Shown here: in pieces, positions 1 through 9,035 of the stretch
Position numbering within the stretch: the first letter of the stretch is position 1
Layout: each line of letters starts with the position of its first letter
DNA from: an uncultured Propionibacteriaceae bacterium
GTDB lineage: Bacteria; Actinomycetota; Actinomycetes; Propionibacteriales; Propionibacteriaceae
Assembly (NCBI GenBank): GCA_937859105.1
Contig: CALMAD010000037.1
Coordinates: forward strand, 1 to 10,646
Length of the DNA: 10,646 bases
Direction of reading: 5' to 3'
The notes under the pieces: model-generated
What the model saw: only the letters and a program-made list of their open reading frames with translations
Databases searched by the model: none
What the model was told of the DNA's origin: nothing
Made by a program: the position numbers and the translations under genes

Positions 1-8
1 GTCCGGCG

Positions 9-29
9 CCGACGAGCCGCGCCCGTCGG
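9..29 (-). terminator. GC-rich hairpin after the DsbA-family gene
   Basis: A perfect 6-bp inverted repeat (CCGACG at 9-14, CGTCGG at 24-29) with a 9-base loop begins 8 bases beyond the minus-strand stop codon at 38-40. No T-run is visible before the window ends, so it would be at best a tailless actinobacterial-type terminator or an mRNA 3' stabiliser. In DNA this GC-rich, a 6-bp stem can arise by chance. Confidence 0.25.
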
Positions 30-37
30 ACGCGCGC

Positions 38-640
38 TCAGTCGAAGATCGGCCCCACCGTCCGGGTGCGCTTCAGCTCGAAGAACCCCGGGTAGGCGGT
101 GACCTTCACGAACCCGTCGAACAGCTCGCCGGCCTCCTCGCCCTTCGGCGCCGGGGAGATCACGGGCCCGAACAGCGCCATGCCGTTCACGTGGATGACC
201 GGGGTGCCGACCTCATCGCCCACCGCGTCCATCCCCGCGTGATGGGACGCTTTCAGGGCGTCGTCGTTCGCGTCCGTCAGCCCCTTTCGGGCCAGCTCGG
301 CGGGAAGCCCGACGTCGGCGAGCGCGGCCTCGACGGTGGCCAGCTCGTGCGGCGCCTCGCCCGGGTGGAACCGGGTGCCGATGGCCGTGTAGAACTCGGC
401 GAGCTTGTCGGAGCCGTACTCCTCTTCCACCGCGAGCGCCACGCGCGCGGGGATCCACGCGAACTGCATCAACTCGGCGTACTCGGGCGGCAGGTCGCGG
501 CCGTCGTTCAGCACCGCGAGGCTCATCACGTGGAAGGTGGTCTTCACGTCGCGGACCTTCTCGACCTCGAGCATCCACCGCGACGTCATCCACGCCCACG
601 GGCACACGGGGTCGAACCAGAAATCAACAGCTTGCGTCAT
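38..640 (-). CDS. DsbA-family oxidoreductase, mycothiol-dependent nitroreductase (Rv2466c) type
   Basis: A 200-residue thioredoxin-fold protein with an alpha-helical insertion. The closest family I recognise is the mycobacterial Rv2466c mycothiol-dependent nitroreductase, and the lengths are similar. The active-site segment [11 protein letters not shown] is at residues 7-17 with the nucleophile at Cys13. The cis-proline loop [10 protein letters not shown] (144-153) contains Thr146-Pro147, and the C-terminus FFELKRTRT (186-194) is typical of the family. Rv2466c has CPWC; here the resolving cysteine is Ala16, so only a monothiol, mycothiol-dependent mechanism is possible. No signal peptide is visible, so it is cytoplasmic. 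I chose ATG 640 over an in-frame GTG at 649, because family homology begins just after ATG 640 and TAGGGT (653-648) lies 7 bases upstream of it. It is divergent from pepN, as in Mycobacterium. The exact substrate is inferred. Confidence 0.9.
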   Translation of the reverse strand: MTQAVDFWFDPVCPWAWMTSRWMLEVEKVRDVKTTFHVMSLAVLNDGRDLPPEYAELMQFAWIPARVALAVEEEYGSDKLAEFYTAIGTRFHPGEAPHELATVEAALADVGLPAELARKGLTDANDDALKASHHAGMDAVGDEVGTPVIHVNGMALFGPVISPAPKGEEAGELFDGFVKVTAYPGFFELKRTRTVGPIFD

Positions 641-647
641 GCACCTC

Positions 648-653
648 ACCCTA
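648..653 (-). promoter_or_regulatory. Candidate -10 element of the DsbA-family gene, leaderless
   Basis: TAGGGT read on the minus strand fits the actinobacterial -10 consensus TAnnnT. Seven bases separate it from the A of ATG 640, so transcription would begin at or next to the start codon. The overlapping AGGGTGAGG could instead be read as a weak Shine-Dalgarno sequence. No clear -35 hexamer is seen. Confidence 0.4.
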
Positions 654-747
654 GTTGCGCTCTGTCGGGGACGCCCGCGCGCGATCCCGGCCGTGAACAG
701 TGAATTTCTCGGCGGGCCCGTCCGCGGGACCCGCGTGCGGGGCGCGT

Positions 748-753
748 TAGGGT
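748..753 (+). promoter_or_regulatory. Candidate -10 element of pepN
   Basis: TAGGGT on the plus strand matches TAnnnT. It would place the transcription start near 760 and give a leader of about 32 bases to ATG 792. The rest of the 151-base divergent gap (641-791) is GC-rich, apart from an AT-richer pocket near 692-709 holding two GTGAA direct repeats. No -35 hexamer stands out. Confidence 0.35.
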
Positions 754-791
754 GGCAGGACTGCCTGGATCATGTCGACGAGCGGGGACCC

Positions 792-3386
<2,595 letters not shown>

Positions 3387-3396
3387 CCTCCCGGTC

Positions 3397-4527
3397 ATGA
3401 CGACCGTGCGCACCGTGACCGGCTGGCTGACCGACGCCTACCCGCCCGGGTTGGCCGAGGAGTGGGACCGCGTCGGTCTCGGCTGCGGCGACCCGGACGC
3501 CCCCGTGGTCGGCGTCCTGCTCGCGGTCGACGTGTCCGACGAAGTCATCGCCGAGGCGCGCGCGGTCGGCGCGCAGTTGCTGGTGACGCACCACCCGCTG
3601 CTGCTGCGCGGCGTCCACGCCGTCCGGCGCGACCAGCCCAAGGGACGCCTCGTGCTCGCCCTCGCCGAGGCCGGCCTCAGCCAGTTCGCGGCGCACACGA
3701 ACGCCGATGCCGCCGACCCCGGGGTCTCGGACGCCCTCGCCGACGCGCTGCGGCTCACCGACCGGCGTCCGCTCGAACCGGCCGCGGGCCCGGCGCGCGA
3801 CAAGCTGATCACGTTCGTTCCGCCCGACCATGCGGACGCTGTCGTCGACGCCCTCGCGGCCGCCGGGGCCGGCACGATCGGCGCGTACGACCGCTGCTCG
3901 TTCGCGACCCCGGGCGTCGGCAGTTTCCTGCCGCGCGACGGCGCCGACCCGTACGTCGGGGCCGTCGGCGAGGTCGAGCGGACGCCGGAGCTGCGCGTCG
4001 AGATGGTCGTGCCCCGCGGGCGGCGGGCGGCGGTCGTCCGGGCGCTGCTGGACGCCCACCCCTACGACGAGCCGGCGTTCGACCTGGTCGAGCTGGTCTC
4101 GCCGCCCTCTGGCGAGGGGCTGGGCCGCATCGGACGCCTCCCCGAGCCGATGGCCGCCCGCGACGTCGCGCGCACTCTCGCCGCCGCGCTGCCGCCCACC
4201 GCGACCGGCGCCCGGCTCGGCGGCGACCCCGAGCGTCTCGTCGAGACCGTCGCCGTCCTCGGCGGCGCCGGCGACTCCCTGCTGGACGCCGCCCGCGCGG
4301 CCGGCGTCGACCTGTACGTGACCTCCGACCTGCGGCACCACCCCGCGCAGGACGCCCTCGCCCATGATGACGCCCCCGCGCTGATCGACATCCCGCACTG
4401 GGCGGCCGAATGGCTGTGGCTGCCGCACGCCGAGAAGGTGCTCCAGGACGCCGCCGCGGCGGCGGGCGTCCGGCTGGAGACGCATGTGTCCCGCCTGAAC
4501 ACCGACCCGTGGGCGGAGCGGTACTGA
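3397..4527 (+). CDS. NIF3/DUF34-family dinuclear metal-centre protein
   Basis: A 376-residue protein of the NIF3 (YqfO/YbgI) family. These form hexameric toroids with a dinuclear metal site, and some are annotated, with weak support, as type 2 GTP cyclohydrolase I; the true role is unsettled. N-terminal motifs are EEWDRVGLGCGDP (21-33), LVTHHP (62-67, His65 and His66) and AHTNAD (99-104, His100 and Asp104). Residues about 136-233 are the PII-like insertion of long members, with GAYDRCSFATPGVGSF (162-177) and HPYDEPAFDL (221-230). C-terminal motifs are GGAGDSLLDAA (289-299), SDLRHHPAQDA (310-320) and IPHWAAE (332-338, ligands His334 and Glu338 by analogy with YbgI). All expected ligands are present. 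It follows pepN with a 10-base gap and no clear ribosome site. In Mycobacterium the family gene precedes a zinc-ribbon gene; here it abuts the citrate lyase cluster. Confidence 0.93.
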   Translation: MTTVRTVTGWLTDAYPPGLAEEWDRVGLGCGDPDAPVVGVLLAVDVSDEVIAEARAVGAQLLVTHHPLLLRGVHAVRRDQPKGRLVLALAEAGLSQFAAHTNADAADPGVSDALADALRLTDRRPLEPAAGPARDKLITFVPPDHADAVVDALAAAGAGTIGAYDRCSFATPGVGSFLPRDGADPYVGAVGEVERTPELRVEMVVPRGRRAAVVRALLDAHPYDEPAFDLVELVSPPSGEGLGRIGRLPEPMAARDVARTLAAALPPTATGARLGGDPERLVETVAVLGGAGDSLLDAARAAGVDLYVTSDLRHHPAQDALAHDDAPALIDIPHWAAEWLWLPHAEKVLQDAAAAAGVRLETHVSRLNTDPWAERY

Positions 4528-4731
4528 CCGCGTCCCGTCACAGACGTCGGCCGGTCCAAGCGGTCGAGGGCCGCGGAGCCGTGCGAGGCGTCCCGGCGTC
4601 CATCGGCGAGCCCCCGCTCGGTGTCAGTCGCGCCTCGATCACCAGGGCTTGCACGGCCAGCGACTCGGCTGCCTCGGGGCCCCAGCGGTCCGTGAGCTGA
4701 TCTTCACGCCGGTTCCTCAGCCCCGCATGGC
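4528..4731. other. Gap between convergent genes, no supported gene
   Basis: This 204-base stretch lies between the 3' ends of the NIF3-family gene and citC. I see no convincing intrinsic terminator. The best hairpin is CGAGC-CCCC-GCTCG near 4608-4621, with no T-run on either side. One minus-strand frame (about 4720-4560) reads with fairly GC-biased codons but has no credible start or family, and may be a remnant. Confidence 0.4.
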
Positions 4732-5778
4732 TCAGTAGTGCGCGAGATCGGTGGAGGCGGCGATCGCGCGGCGGATCGGCTCGGCGTCCGGGCTGGTAAG
4801 AAGCCGCAGGGTGGTCTCGGGCACGAGCGACCTCAGGAGCTCCTCATCGCGGTCGTGGATAGCCTGCCGAATCGTGGACGCGCTCACCACTCGGCCGCCG
4901 ACCTCGAGGCGGCGCAGTTGGACGCACGCGATCCCCTTCGTGGGCAACAGCGAAGCCATGGTCTCGTTGTAGAGCCGCGTGACGAAGCTGGCCTTCTCGT
5001 CGCCCACGAAGCGCCGGGTGATGCCGAGCCGCCGGGCAATCTCCGTGAAGACCGTGAGATCGAGTAGCGCCTGACCACGAATCGCGGCCTCCTCGTCGCG
5101 CTGGAAGTAGCTCGGAAACGTCGCGCTGCTGACCATGTAGCTGTCGGTGTCCTGCAGGACGACATTCGGCAGATCCGCCGTCCCTTCCGCGATCAGACGA
5201 CGGCGCACATCGAACGGAAAAATACTCGACTCTTCCGACACGACGAACAGGTGGACCACGTCGCTGGCCCGCGCAGCCTGCTCCACCAGGTAGCGATGCC
5301 CGAGAGAAAAGGGGTTCGCATTCATCACGATCGCAGACACAGCTCTGCCCTGGATTCGCCGCGTCTCCAGGCGCCGCAGATAGCTGGCAAAGCCGTCCCG
5401 GCGATTCTCGAGGAAGACGACGGACCCCGGCGCGCGCACCACTTCGTGGAAGCCAAGATCGACGAACATCGGCGAGGCTTCCTCTTTCGTATAGACGAAT
5501 ACCCGCGTGTTCCCGCGCGCGCTCTGGACCTCCATCAGATGGGTCACGATGGAGTTCAGCAGGCCCTCCCCTCGATGCGAGCCGTCGACGGCCAGACAGC
5601 GCAGGGTATTGGCGAAGCAACTCCCGGTCGCGATCATCGCGCCGTCGTCGTCGATGATCGCGCAGGTGTAATCAAGATTTCTGTCAAGGCGGATCCCCTC
5701 GGATCCGAGCAATGCCTCGACGCGACGCATACCCCTGCGGTCGCTCGGGTAGATCGTCGAGACGACAAGGTCGGTCAT
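4732..5778 (-). CDS. citC: [Citrate (pro-3S)-lyase] ligase
   Basis: A 348-residue enzyme that acetylates the prosthetic group of the citrate lyase acyl carrier protein using ATP and acetate, switching the lyase on. The N-terminal third is a GNAT-like domain with an acetyl-CoA-loop-type segment SHRGEGLLNSIV (67-78). Residues about 145-340 are a nucleotidyltransferase domain with the HIGH-like motif NANPFSLGHRYL (153-164), FPFDVRRRLI (187-196) and the ATP-binding signature VSASTIRQAI (298-307). Length matches CitC. ATG 5778 is preceded by GGAGGG at 4-base spacing. It is the last gene of the cluster, 114 bases after citF, whereas classical operons start with citC. Codons ending in A or T (CTT, GGA, AAT, AGA, GAT) are frequent compared with pepN, which suggests foreign origin. 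Confidence 0.94.
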   Translation of the reverse strand: MTDLVVSTIYPSDRRGMRRVEALLGSEGIRLDRNLDYTCAIIDDDGAMIATGSCFANTLRCLAVDGSHRGEGLLNSIVTHLMEVQSARGNTRVFVYTKEEASPMFVDLGFHEVVRAPGSVVFLENRRDGFASYLRRLETRRIQGRAVSAIVMNANPFSLGHRYLVEQAARASDVVHLFVVSEESSIFPFDVRRRLIAEGTADLPNVVLQDTDSYMVSSATFPSYFQRDEEAAIRGQALLDLTVFTEIARRLGITRRFVGDEKASFVTRLYNETMASLLPTKGIACVQLRRLEVGGRVVSASTIRQAIHDRDEELLRSLVPETTLRLLTSPDAEPIRRAIAASTDLAHY

Positions 5779-5795
5779 GATCCCTCCATCGCCGA

Positions 5796-5817
5796 GATCG
5801 GCTATTCATCGCCGATC
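5796..5817. repeat. Inverted repeat before citC
   Basis: A perfect 7-bp inverted repeat (GATCGGC at 5796-5802, GCCGATC at 5811-5817) with an 8-base spacer lies just upstream of the citC ribosome site. It could be a small hairpin in the mRNA or a protein-binding site. Its sequence does not resemble the TTTGG repeats near the regulator gene. Confidence 0.35.
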
Positions 5818-5851
5818 GGTCATGTGCCAAGACAGGTCGGTCGGCCCGTCG

Positions 5852-5886
5852 TCGCCCTCGGCCGCTGCGGCACCGACCGAGGGCGA
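5852..5886 (-). terminator. Stem-loop between citF and citC, possible attenuating terminator
   Basis: A perfect 10-bp inverted repeat (TCGCCCTCGG at 5852-5861, CCGAGGGCGA at 5877-5886) with a 15-base loop starts 6 bases past the citF stop codon on the minus strand. No T-run follows on the minus strand. It could partly terminate transcription and lower citC expression, or protect the 3' end of citDEF mRNA. At 10 bp it is the longest hairpin I found beside a stop codon in the window. Confidence 0.4.
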
Positions 5887-5892
5887 GCGTGG

Positions 5893-7455
5893 CTAGCTCA
5901 GCACGAACGGTTTGATCTTGCGGACGACATCGAGAATCGTCCCGTCGCGCGCCTCGACGACCGCGACCACCTGGTCCTCCCACTCCAGAGGATCAGGGGT
6001 TCCGACGAGTCCATAGGCCTTGTCGCGCAGCCATTCGATGGTGACGTGGGGGATGCCGGCCCGGTCGAGGCAGTCGATCAGGTCCTGACGCAACGGGTTC
6101 ACCGCGATGCCGTAGTCGGTCACGAGCACATCCACGCAGTCGCCCGGGGTCGTCACCGTGACCACGCTGTCGCACACGGTCGCCATCCGTCCGCGGGTCA
6201 GCGGCGTGACGATGATGCAGCACTTGCTTCCCGCGGCCGTATCCGGGTGCCCGCCCGGGGCCCCTCGAAGGATCCCGTCTGAGCCGGTAATCACGTTGAC
6301 GTTGAAGTGCAGATCGACCTCCAGCGCCGCGAGCACCACGAAATCGAGCTGATTGACGTAGGCGCCCTTGTTGGCTGGGTTTGCGTATTCGCTCAGATCG
6401 ATCTCGTGGTGATCAGGATGCGTGGAGATGTGATCGATAGCGCCCTGATCGAAATCCTGCGTGTCGAGGATGTGGCCGACGAGCCCCCGATCCTGCAGTC
6501 GGCAAATCGCGCTGCTCGTCCCACCCAACGCGAAGCGCATCGTGATCCCCCGCTCGACCATGTGATCCTCCAGGAACCGGTTCACCGCAAGCGATGGCCC
6601 CCCGACCCCCGTCTGGAACGTAAAGCCGTCGGCGAAGTACGGCGTCGCCGCGATAACCCGTGCGACATTTTCAGCCATCATGAGCTCGCGGGGATTGTCG
6701 GTCATCCGCGCCTCCTTGGTCGAAATCCTCGTCGCATCGCCGATATCGTCGACGACGACCACGCAGTCCACGTCGATCGCACGAATGGACGCCGGGACGT
6801 TCGGCGCCTCGACGAGCGTGTCCGTCACGACGACTGTGTGGTCGGCGTACTGGGCGTCCTGCATGCCGAAGCCCATCGACCCGAAGTTGTTCTTGCCACC
6901 GACTCCGCGAGCGTTGCCGAAGGGATCTGAACTGGCACACGCCAGGAAAGCGATATCGATGTGGACCTCGCCCGCCTCGATCGCCCGGGGGCGCCCGCCA
7001 TGGCTGCGGATGATGGCCGGTGTCGCCAGCTTGCCGGCCGAGATCACCTCACCGATCGGCCCGCGGACGCCGGACGTCTGCGCGCCCACGATCCGCCCCT
7101 GTTCAATGTACTGGGCGATGATCCCCTGTGCGGTACCCAGCGAGGTCGCGGCCACCGTGATGTCCTTGAGCCCCATCTCCTCGATCAGCACCTTGGCGAC
7201 CATGCCCGACACGTAGTCACCGTCGCGGAACTCGGTGTGGAAGGAGAAGGTCATGCCGTCATGTGCACCGCACTTCTCGGCGGCCTCGCGGATCGTCGCG
7301 CACAGCTTATCGGCGACCGGCGTCACCGCCCGCCGCGAACGCGGCGAGTCCTTCTTCACATACTTTCCGTCCATGTAGAACTTCCCTTGGTAGACCTCTT
7401 TACCGTCTACCAGCAGCTCGGCAGGAATCTCTCGCCCCACGGCATTCAACATCAT
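5893..7455 (-). CDS. citF: Citrate lyase alpha subunit (citrate:acetyl-ACP transferase)
   Basis: A 520-residue alpha subunit of citrate lyase. It exchanges the acetyl group on the acyl carrier subunit for citrate, giving citryl-ACP and free acetate. Family motifs run the full length: GMTFSFHTEFRDGDYV (67-82), RSHGGRPRAIEAGE (150-163), FQTGVGGPSLAV (280-291), ITGSDGILRGAPGGHPDT (389-406) and VTDYGIAVNP (445-454). The length is normal, and the protein looks intact. The start is ATG ATG at 7455/7452 behind AAAAGGAG; the second ATG has the better spacing (7 rather than 4 bases), so position 7452 is equally possible. The open frame runs on to 7587 but overlaps citE and precedes the ribosome site. 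The gap to citE is 25 bases. Codon bias is milder than in the flanking genes. Confidence 0.97.
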   Translation of the reverse strand: MMLNAVGREIPAELLVDGKEVYQGKFYMDGKYVKKDSPRSRRAVTPVADKLCATIREAAEKCGAHDGMTFSFHTEFRDGDYVSGMVAKVLIEEMGLKDITVAATSLGTAQGIIAQYIEQGRIVGAQTSGVRGPIGEVISAGKLATPAIIRSHGGRPRAIEAGEVHIDIAFLACASSDPFGNARGVGGKNNFGSMGFGMQDAQYADHTVVVTDTLVEAPNVPASIRAIDVDCVVVVDDIGDATRISTKEARMTDNPRELMMAENVARVIAATPYFADGFTFQTGVGGPSLAVNRFLEDHMVERGITMRFALGGTSSAICRLQDRGLVGHILDTQDFDQGAIDHISTHPDHHEIDLSEYANPANKGAYVNQLDFVVLAALEVDLHFNVNVITGSDGILRGAPGGHPDTAAGSKCCIIVTPLTRGRMATVCDSVVTVTTPGDCVDVLVTDYGIAVNPLRQDLIDCLDRAGIPHVTIEWLRDKAYGLVGTPDPLEWEDQVVAVVEARDGTILDVVRKIKPFVLS

Positions 7456-7480
7456 TCGGCTCCTTTTCACTGTTCGCTGA

Positions 7481-8392
7481 TCACAGATCGCCGTCGTAGA
7501 CGCCGCAGGCCTTGGCGAGCTCAAGAGTGCGCCGGGCATCCTCGAAGAAGGGAATGTCGACCATCTTTCCGTCGACGGTGTAGACACCGATACCCGAGTC
7601 GGCCTGCTCGTTGAAGGAGCGGACCAGCTTCTCTGCGTAGGCGATTTCTTTCGCGGTAGGTGCGAAGATCTCGTGCACCAGCCGGATTTGGCGCGGGCTC
7701 ACGATGCTCTTCCCGTCGAAACCCATCTGCCGGTTCTGCACGACCTCCTCGCGGAACGCCTCCATGTCGTCGATGTTCGGGAACATCGTGTCGAAGCACT
7801 GGACGCCAGCGGCGCGCGCGGCGAGCAGCATCATTCCGCGCGCGGTCAGCATCTCGATGCCCCCCTTCTCGATGCGCACGTGCATGCTCTTGCGGAAGTC
7901 GCCGCCCGAGATCGCGCATCCGAACAGCCGATCCGATGCAGTGACGATCTCGTAGGCGTTCAGGATCCCCTGGGGACTCTCCAGCGCGGCCATCAAGAGC
8001 GTCCGGCCCTCCTCGAGACCGAACTCGCGCTCGGCTGCCAGGGTCGCCGCCTCGACCTGATGAACGTCATCTGCGCTCTCGCACTTCGCGATCCGGATGC
8101 CGTCGGCACCCGACGCCACGACGCAGCGGATGTCTTCCCGCCAGTGGGGCGTGTCGAGTCCATTGATGCGGACGATGACCTCGGTGTTCCCGTAATCGAT
8201 GGTCTGCATCGCGTGATACAGCGAGAAGCGGGCGGCGTCCTTCTGGTTCTCGGCCACGGCATCCTCGAGATCGAGAATGATGCTGTCGCTCCCGTAGATG
8301 TACGCATCCTTGAGCAGCCCCGGCTTCTGGGCGTTCATGAACATCATCGTCCGCCGCAGGCGGAACTTCTCTGGCTTCGGGCGAGGAATCAT
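7481..8392 (-). CDS. citE: Citrate lyase beta subunit (citryl-ACP lyase)
   Basis: A 303-residue TIM-barrel protein of the HpcH/HpaI superfamily that cleaves citryl-ACP to oxaloacetate and acetyl-ACP. Motifs seen are RRTMMFMNAQKPG (13-25), SIILDLEDAVAE (37-48), VIVRINGLDT (72-81, Arg76), ALESPQG (136-142) and FDGKSIVSPRQI (225-236). By homology Glu138 and Asp165 are the likely metal ligands. The usual GAED near the second ligand reads SGGD (162-165), and the usual VPGNNP reads MNAQKP, so this is a divergent subtype. Citramalate lyase is a possible alternative, since that enzyme is built the same way. ATG 8392 overlaps the citD stop in an ATGA arrangement and follows GGGGAGGGG; the longer frame to 8455 lies inside citD. 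Position and length fit CitE well. Confidence 0.93.
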   Translation of the reverse strand: MIPRPKPEKFRLRRTMMFMNAQKPGLLKDAYIYGSDSIILDLEDAVAENQKDAARFSLYHAMQTIDYGNTEVIVRINGLDTPHWREDIRCVVASGADGIRIAKCESADDVHQVEAATLAAEREFGLEEGRTLLMAALESPQGILNAYEIVTASDRLFGCAISGGDFRKSMHVRIEKGGIEMLTARGMMLLAARAAGVQCFDTMFPNIDDMEAFREEVVQNRQMGFDGKSIVSPRQIRLVHEIFAPTAKEIAYAEKLVRSFNEQADSGIGVYTVDGKMVDIPFFEDARRTLELAKACGVYDGDL

Positions 8393-8691
8393 CGGATTGC
8401 CCCTCCCCACGGAATACCAGCCTCGGACGTCGATTCGCTGCGCATGACCGCGCATTCGACACGCGCCTTGAGCGTGCCGTCGAGAGCACCCTTATCGATG
8501 ACGGTAATACGACCGCTCGTCACGTCCAGCCTCCCGAGCGTCTCCATGACGGTCGCCTTGATCTGACGGCCGTACTGATTCATGACCGAACTCTCGATCG
8601 ACACCTCCAAACCGTCGGTCGACGGCTCGACGCTCACCTGGGCGTCGCTGGATTCCAGCGTTCCGGCGAGCGCCGGTTTGATGATTTTCAT
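8389..8691 (-). CDS. citD: Citrate lyase acyl carrier protein (gamma subunit)
   Basis: A 100-residue acyl carrier subunit that holds the phosphoribosyl-dephospho-CoA group and carries acetyl and citryl thioesters between CitF and CitE. The attachment motif ALAGTLESSD (7-16) is intact, with Ser14 at the position modified in the Klebsiella protein. IDKGALDGTLKARVE (65-79) is also characteristic. Length is normal. ATG 8691 is preceded by AGGAG with a 7-base spacer; that site overlaps the stop codon of the small upstream gene. The stop overlaps the citE start by four bases, implying coupled translation. No citG or citX gene for making or attaching the cofactor is present in the window. Confidence 0.95.
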   Translation of the reverse strand: MKIIKPALAGTLESSDAQVSVEPSTDGLEVSIESSVMNQYGRQIKATVMETLGRLDVTSGRITVIDKGALDGTLKARVECAVMRSESTSEAGIPWGGAIR

Positions 8692-8701
8692 GGCCCTACT
8701 C

Positions 8702-8974
8702 CTATCTCGAAAAGTCGCGGCGGGGTTCGGCTGGGTTGGCCATGATCAGCGCCCCGGCGATGTGCACCGGGTTCATCACGACGACGGCCCCCGATATCAC
8801 GATGGCCACCAACATCGGCAACACCATCGCCGCGCTCCCGTGGGTCGCGCCGATGCCGATCGGGACCATGACAGCCAGTGTCGCCATCGTGGAGGACTCC
8901 ATGTTCGACGTCGCCTGCCGCTCGCGGGTCGTCCTGCGCCCGATGGACGCCAGCCACTCCTGGTGTGAGCCCAT
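8702..8974 (-). CDS. Small two-helix membrane protein heading the citrate lyase operon, unknown function
   Basis: A 90-residue frame that I do not recognise. Residues 1-25 are polar and basic (for example GRRTTRERQ at 12-20). Two hydrophobic stretches follow, about 30-45 and 50-78, and then a short charged tail PAEPRRDFSR. A hairpin with both ends in the cytoplasm is plausible. Coding evidence is nearly all G/C third positions on this strand, AAAGGGGG eight bases before ATG 8974, and a TAG stop that overlaps the citD ribosome site. Met25 and Met30 are alternative starts. The position suggests a role with the lyase, such as a transporter accessory piece or membrane anchor, or a remnant of a larger transporter. 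An oxaloacetate decarboxylase gamma chain fits poorly, as those have one N-terminal helix. Confidence 0.6.
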   Translation of the reverse strand: MGSHQEWLASIGRRTTRERQATSNMESSTMATLAVMVPIGIGATHGSAAMVLPMLVAIVISGAVVVMNPVHIAGALIMANPAEPRRDFSR

Positions 8975-8987
8975 CTCGCGCGCCCCC

Positions 8988-9035
8988 TTTGGCACTCTGT
9001 TTGGTATCCCAAAGGGTATTCCGTTTGGCGTGGGT
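8988..9035. promoter_or_regulatory. Candidate operator: 12-bp direct repeats with a GntR-like palindrome
   Basis: Four degenerate 12-base units start at 8988, 9000, 9012 and 9024; three begin TTTGG. Within them GGTATCCC (9003-9010) and GGTATTCC (9015-9022) are spaced exactly 12 bases apart. Positions 9000-9013 form the palindrome TTTGG-TATC-CCAAA, whose core TGGTATCCCA resembles the TnGTnnnACnA-type operators of FadR-class GntR regulators. The site lies between the lyase operon and a GntR/FCD gene and covers the candidate lyase promoter, so the regulator is the obvious binder. This is inference from sequence and position. Confidence 0.5.

Noticed and set aside
405..791. In-frame upstream extension of pepN to 405
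   Set aside because: It lies antisense to the DsbA-family gene, has no family similarity, and the M1 protein starts naturally at ATG 792.
4560..4725. Minus-strand frame after citC with fairly GC-biased codons
   Set aside because: No credible start codon with a ribosome site, short, and no family recognised; at most a decayed remnant, so not listed as a gene.
7456..7587. Upstream extension of citF
   Set aside because: It overlaps the citE 3' end in another frame and precedes the AAAAGGAG ribosome site; the CitF family begins at the ATG ATG near 7455.
8988..9035. CRISPR-like or satellite interpretation of the 12-base repeats
   Set aside because: The units are contiguous, degenerate and too short, with no spacers; a regulatory array fits the divergent-promoter context.
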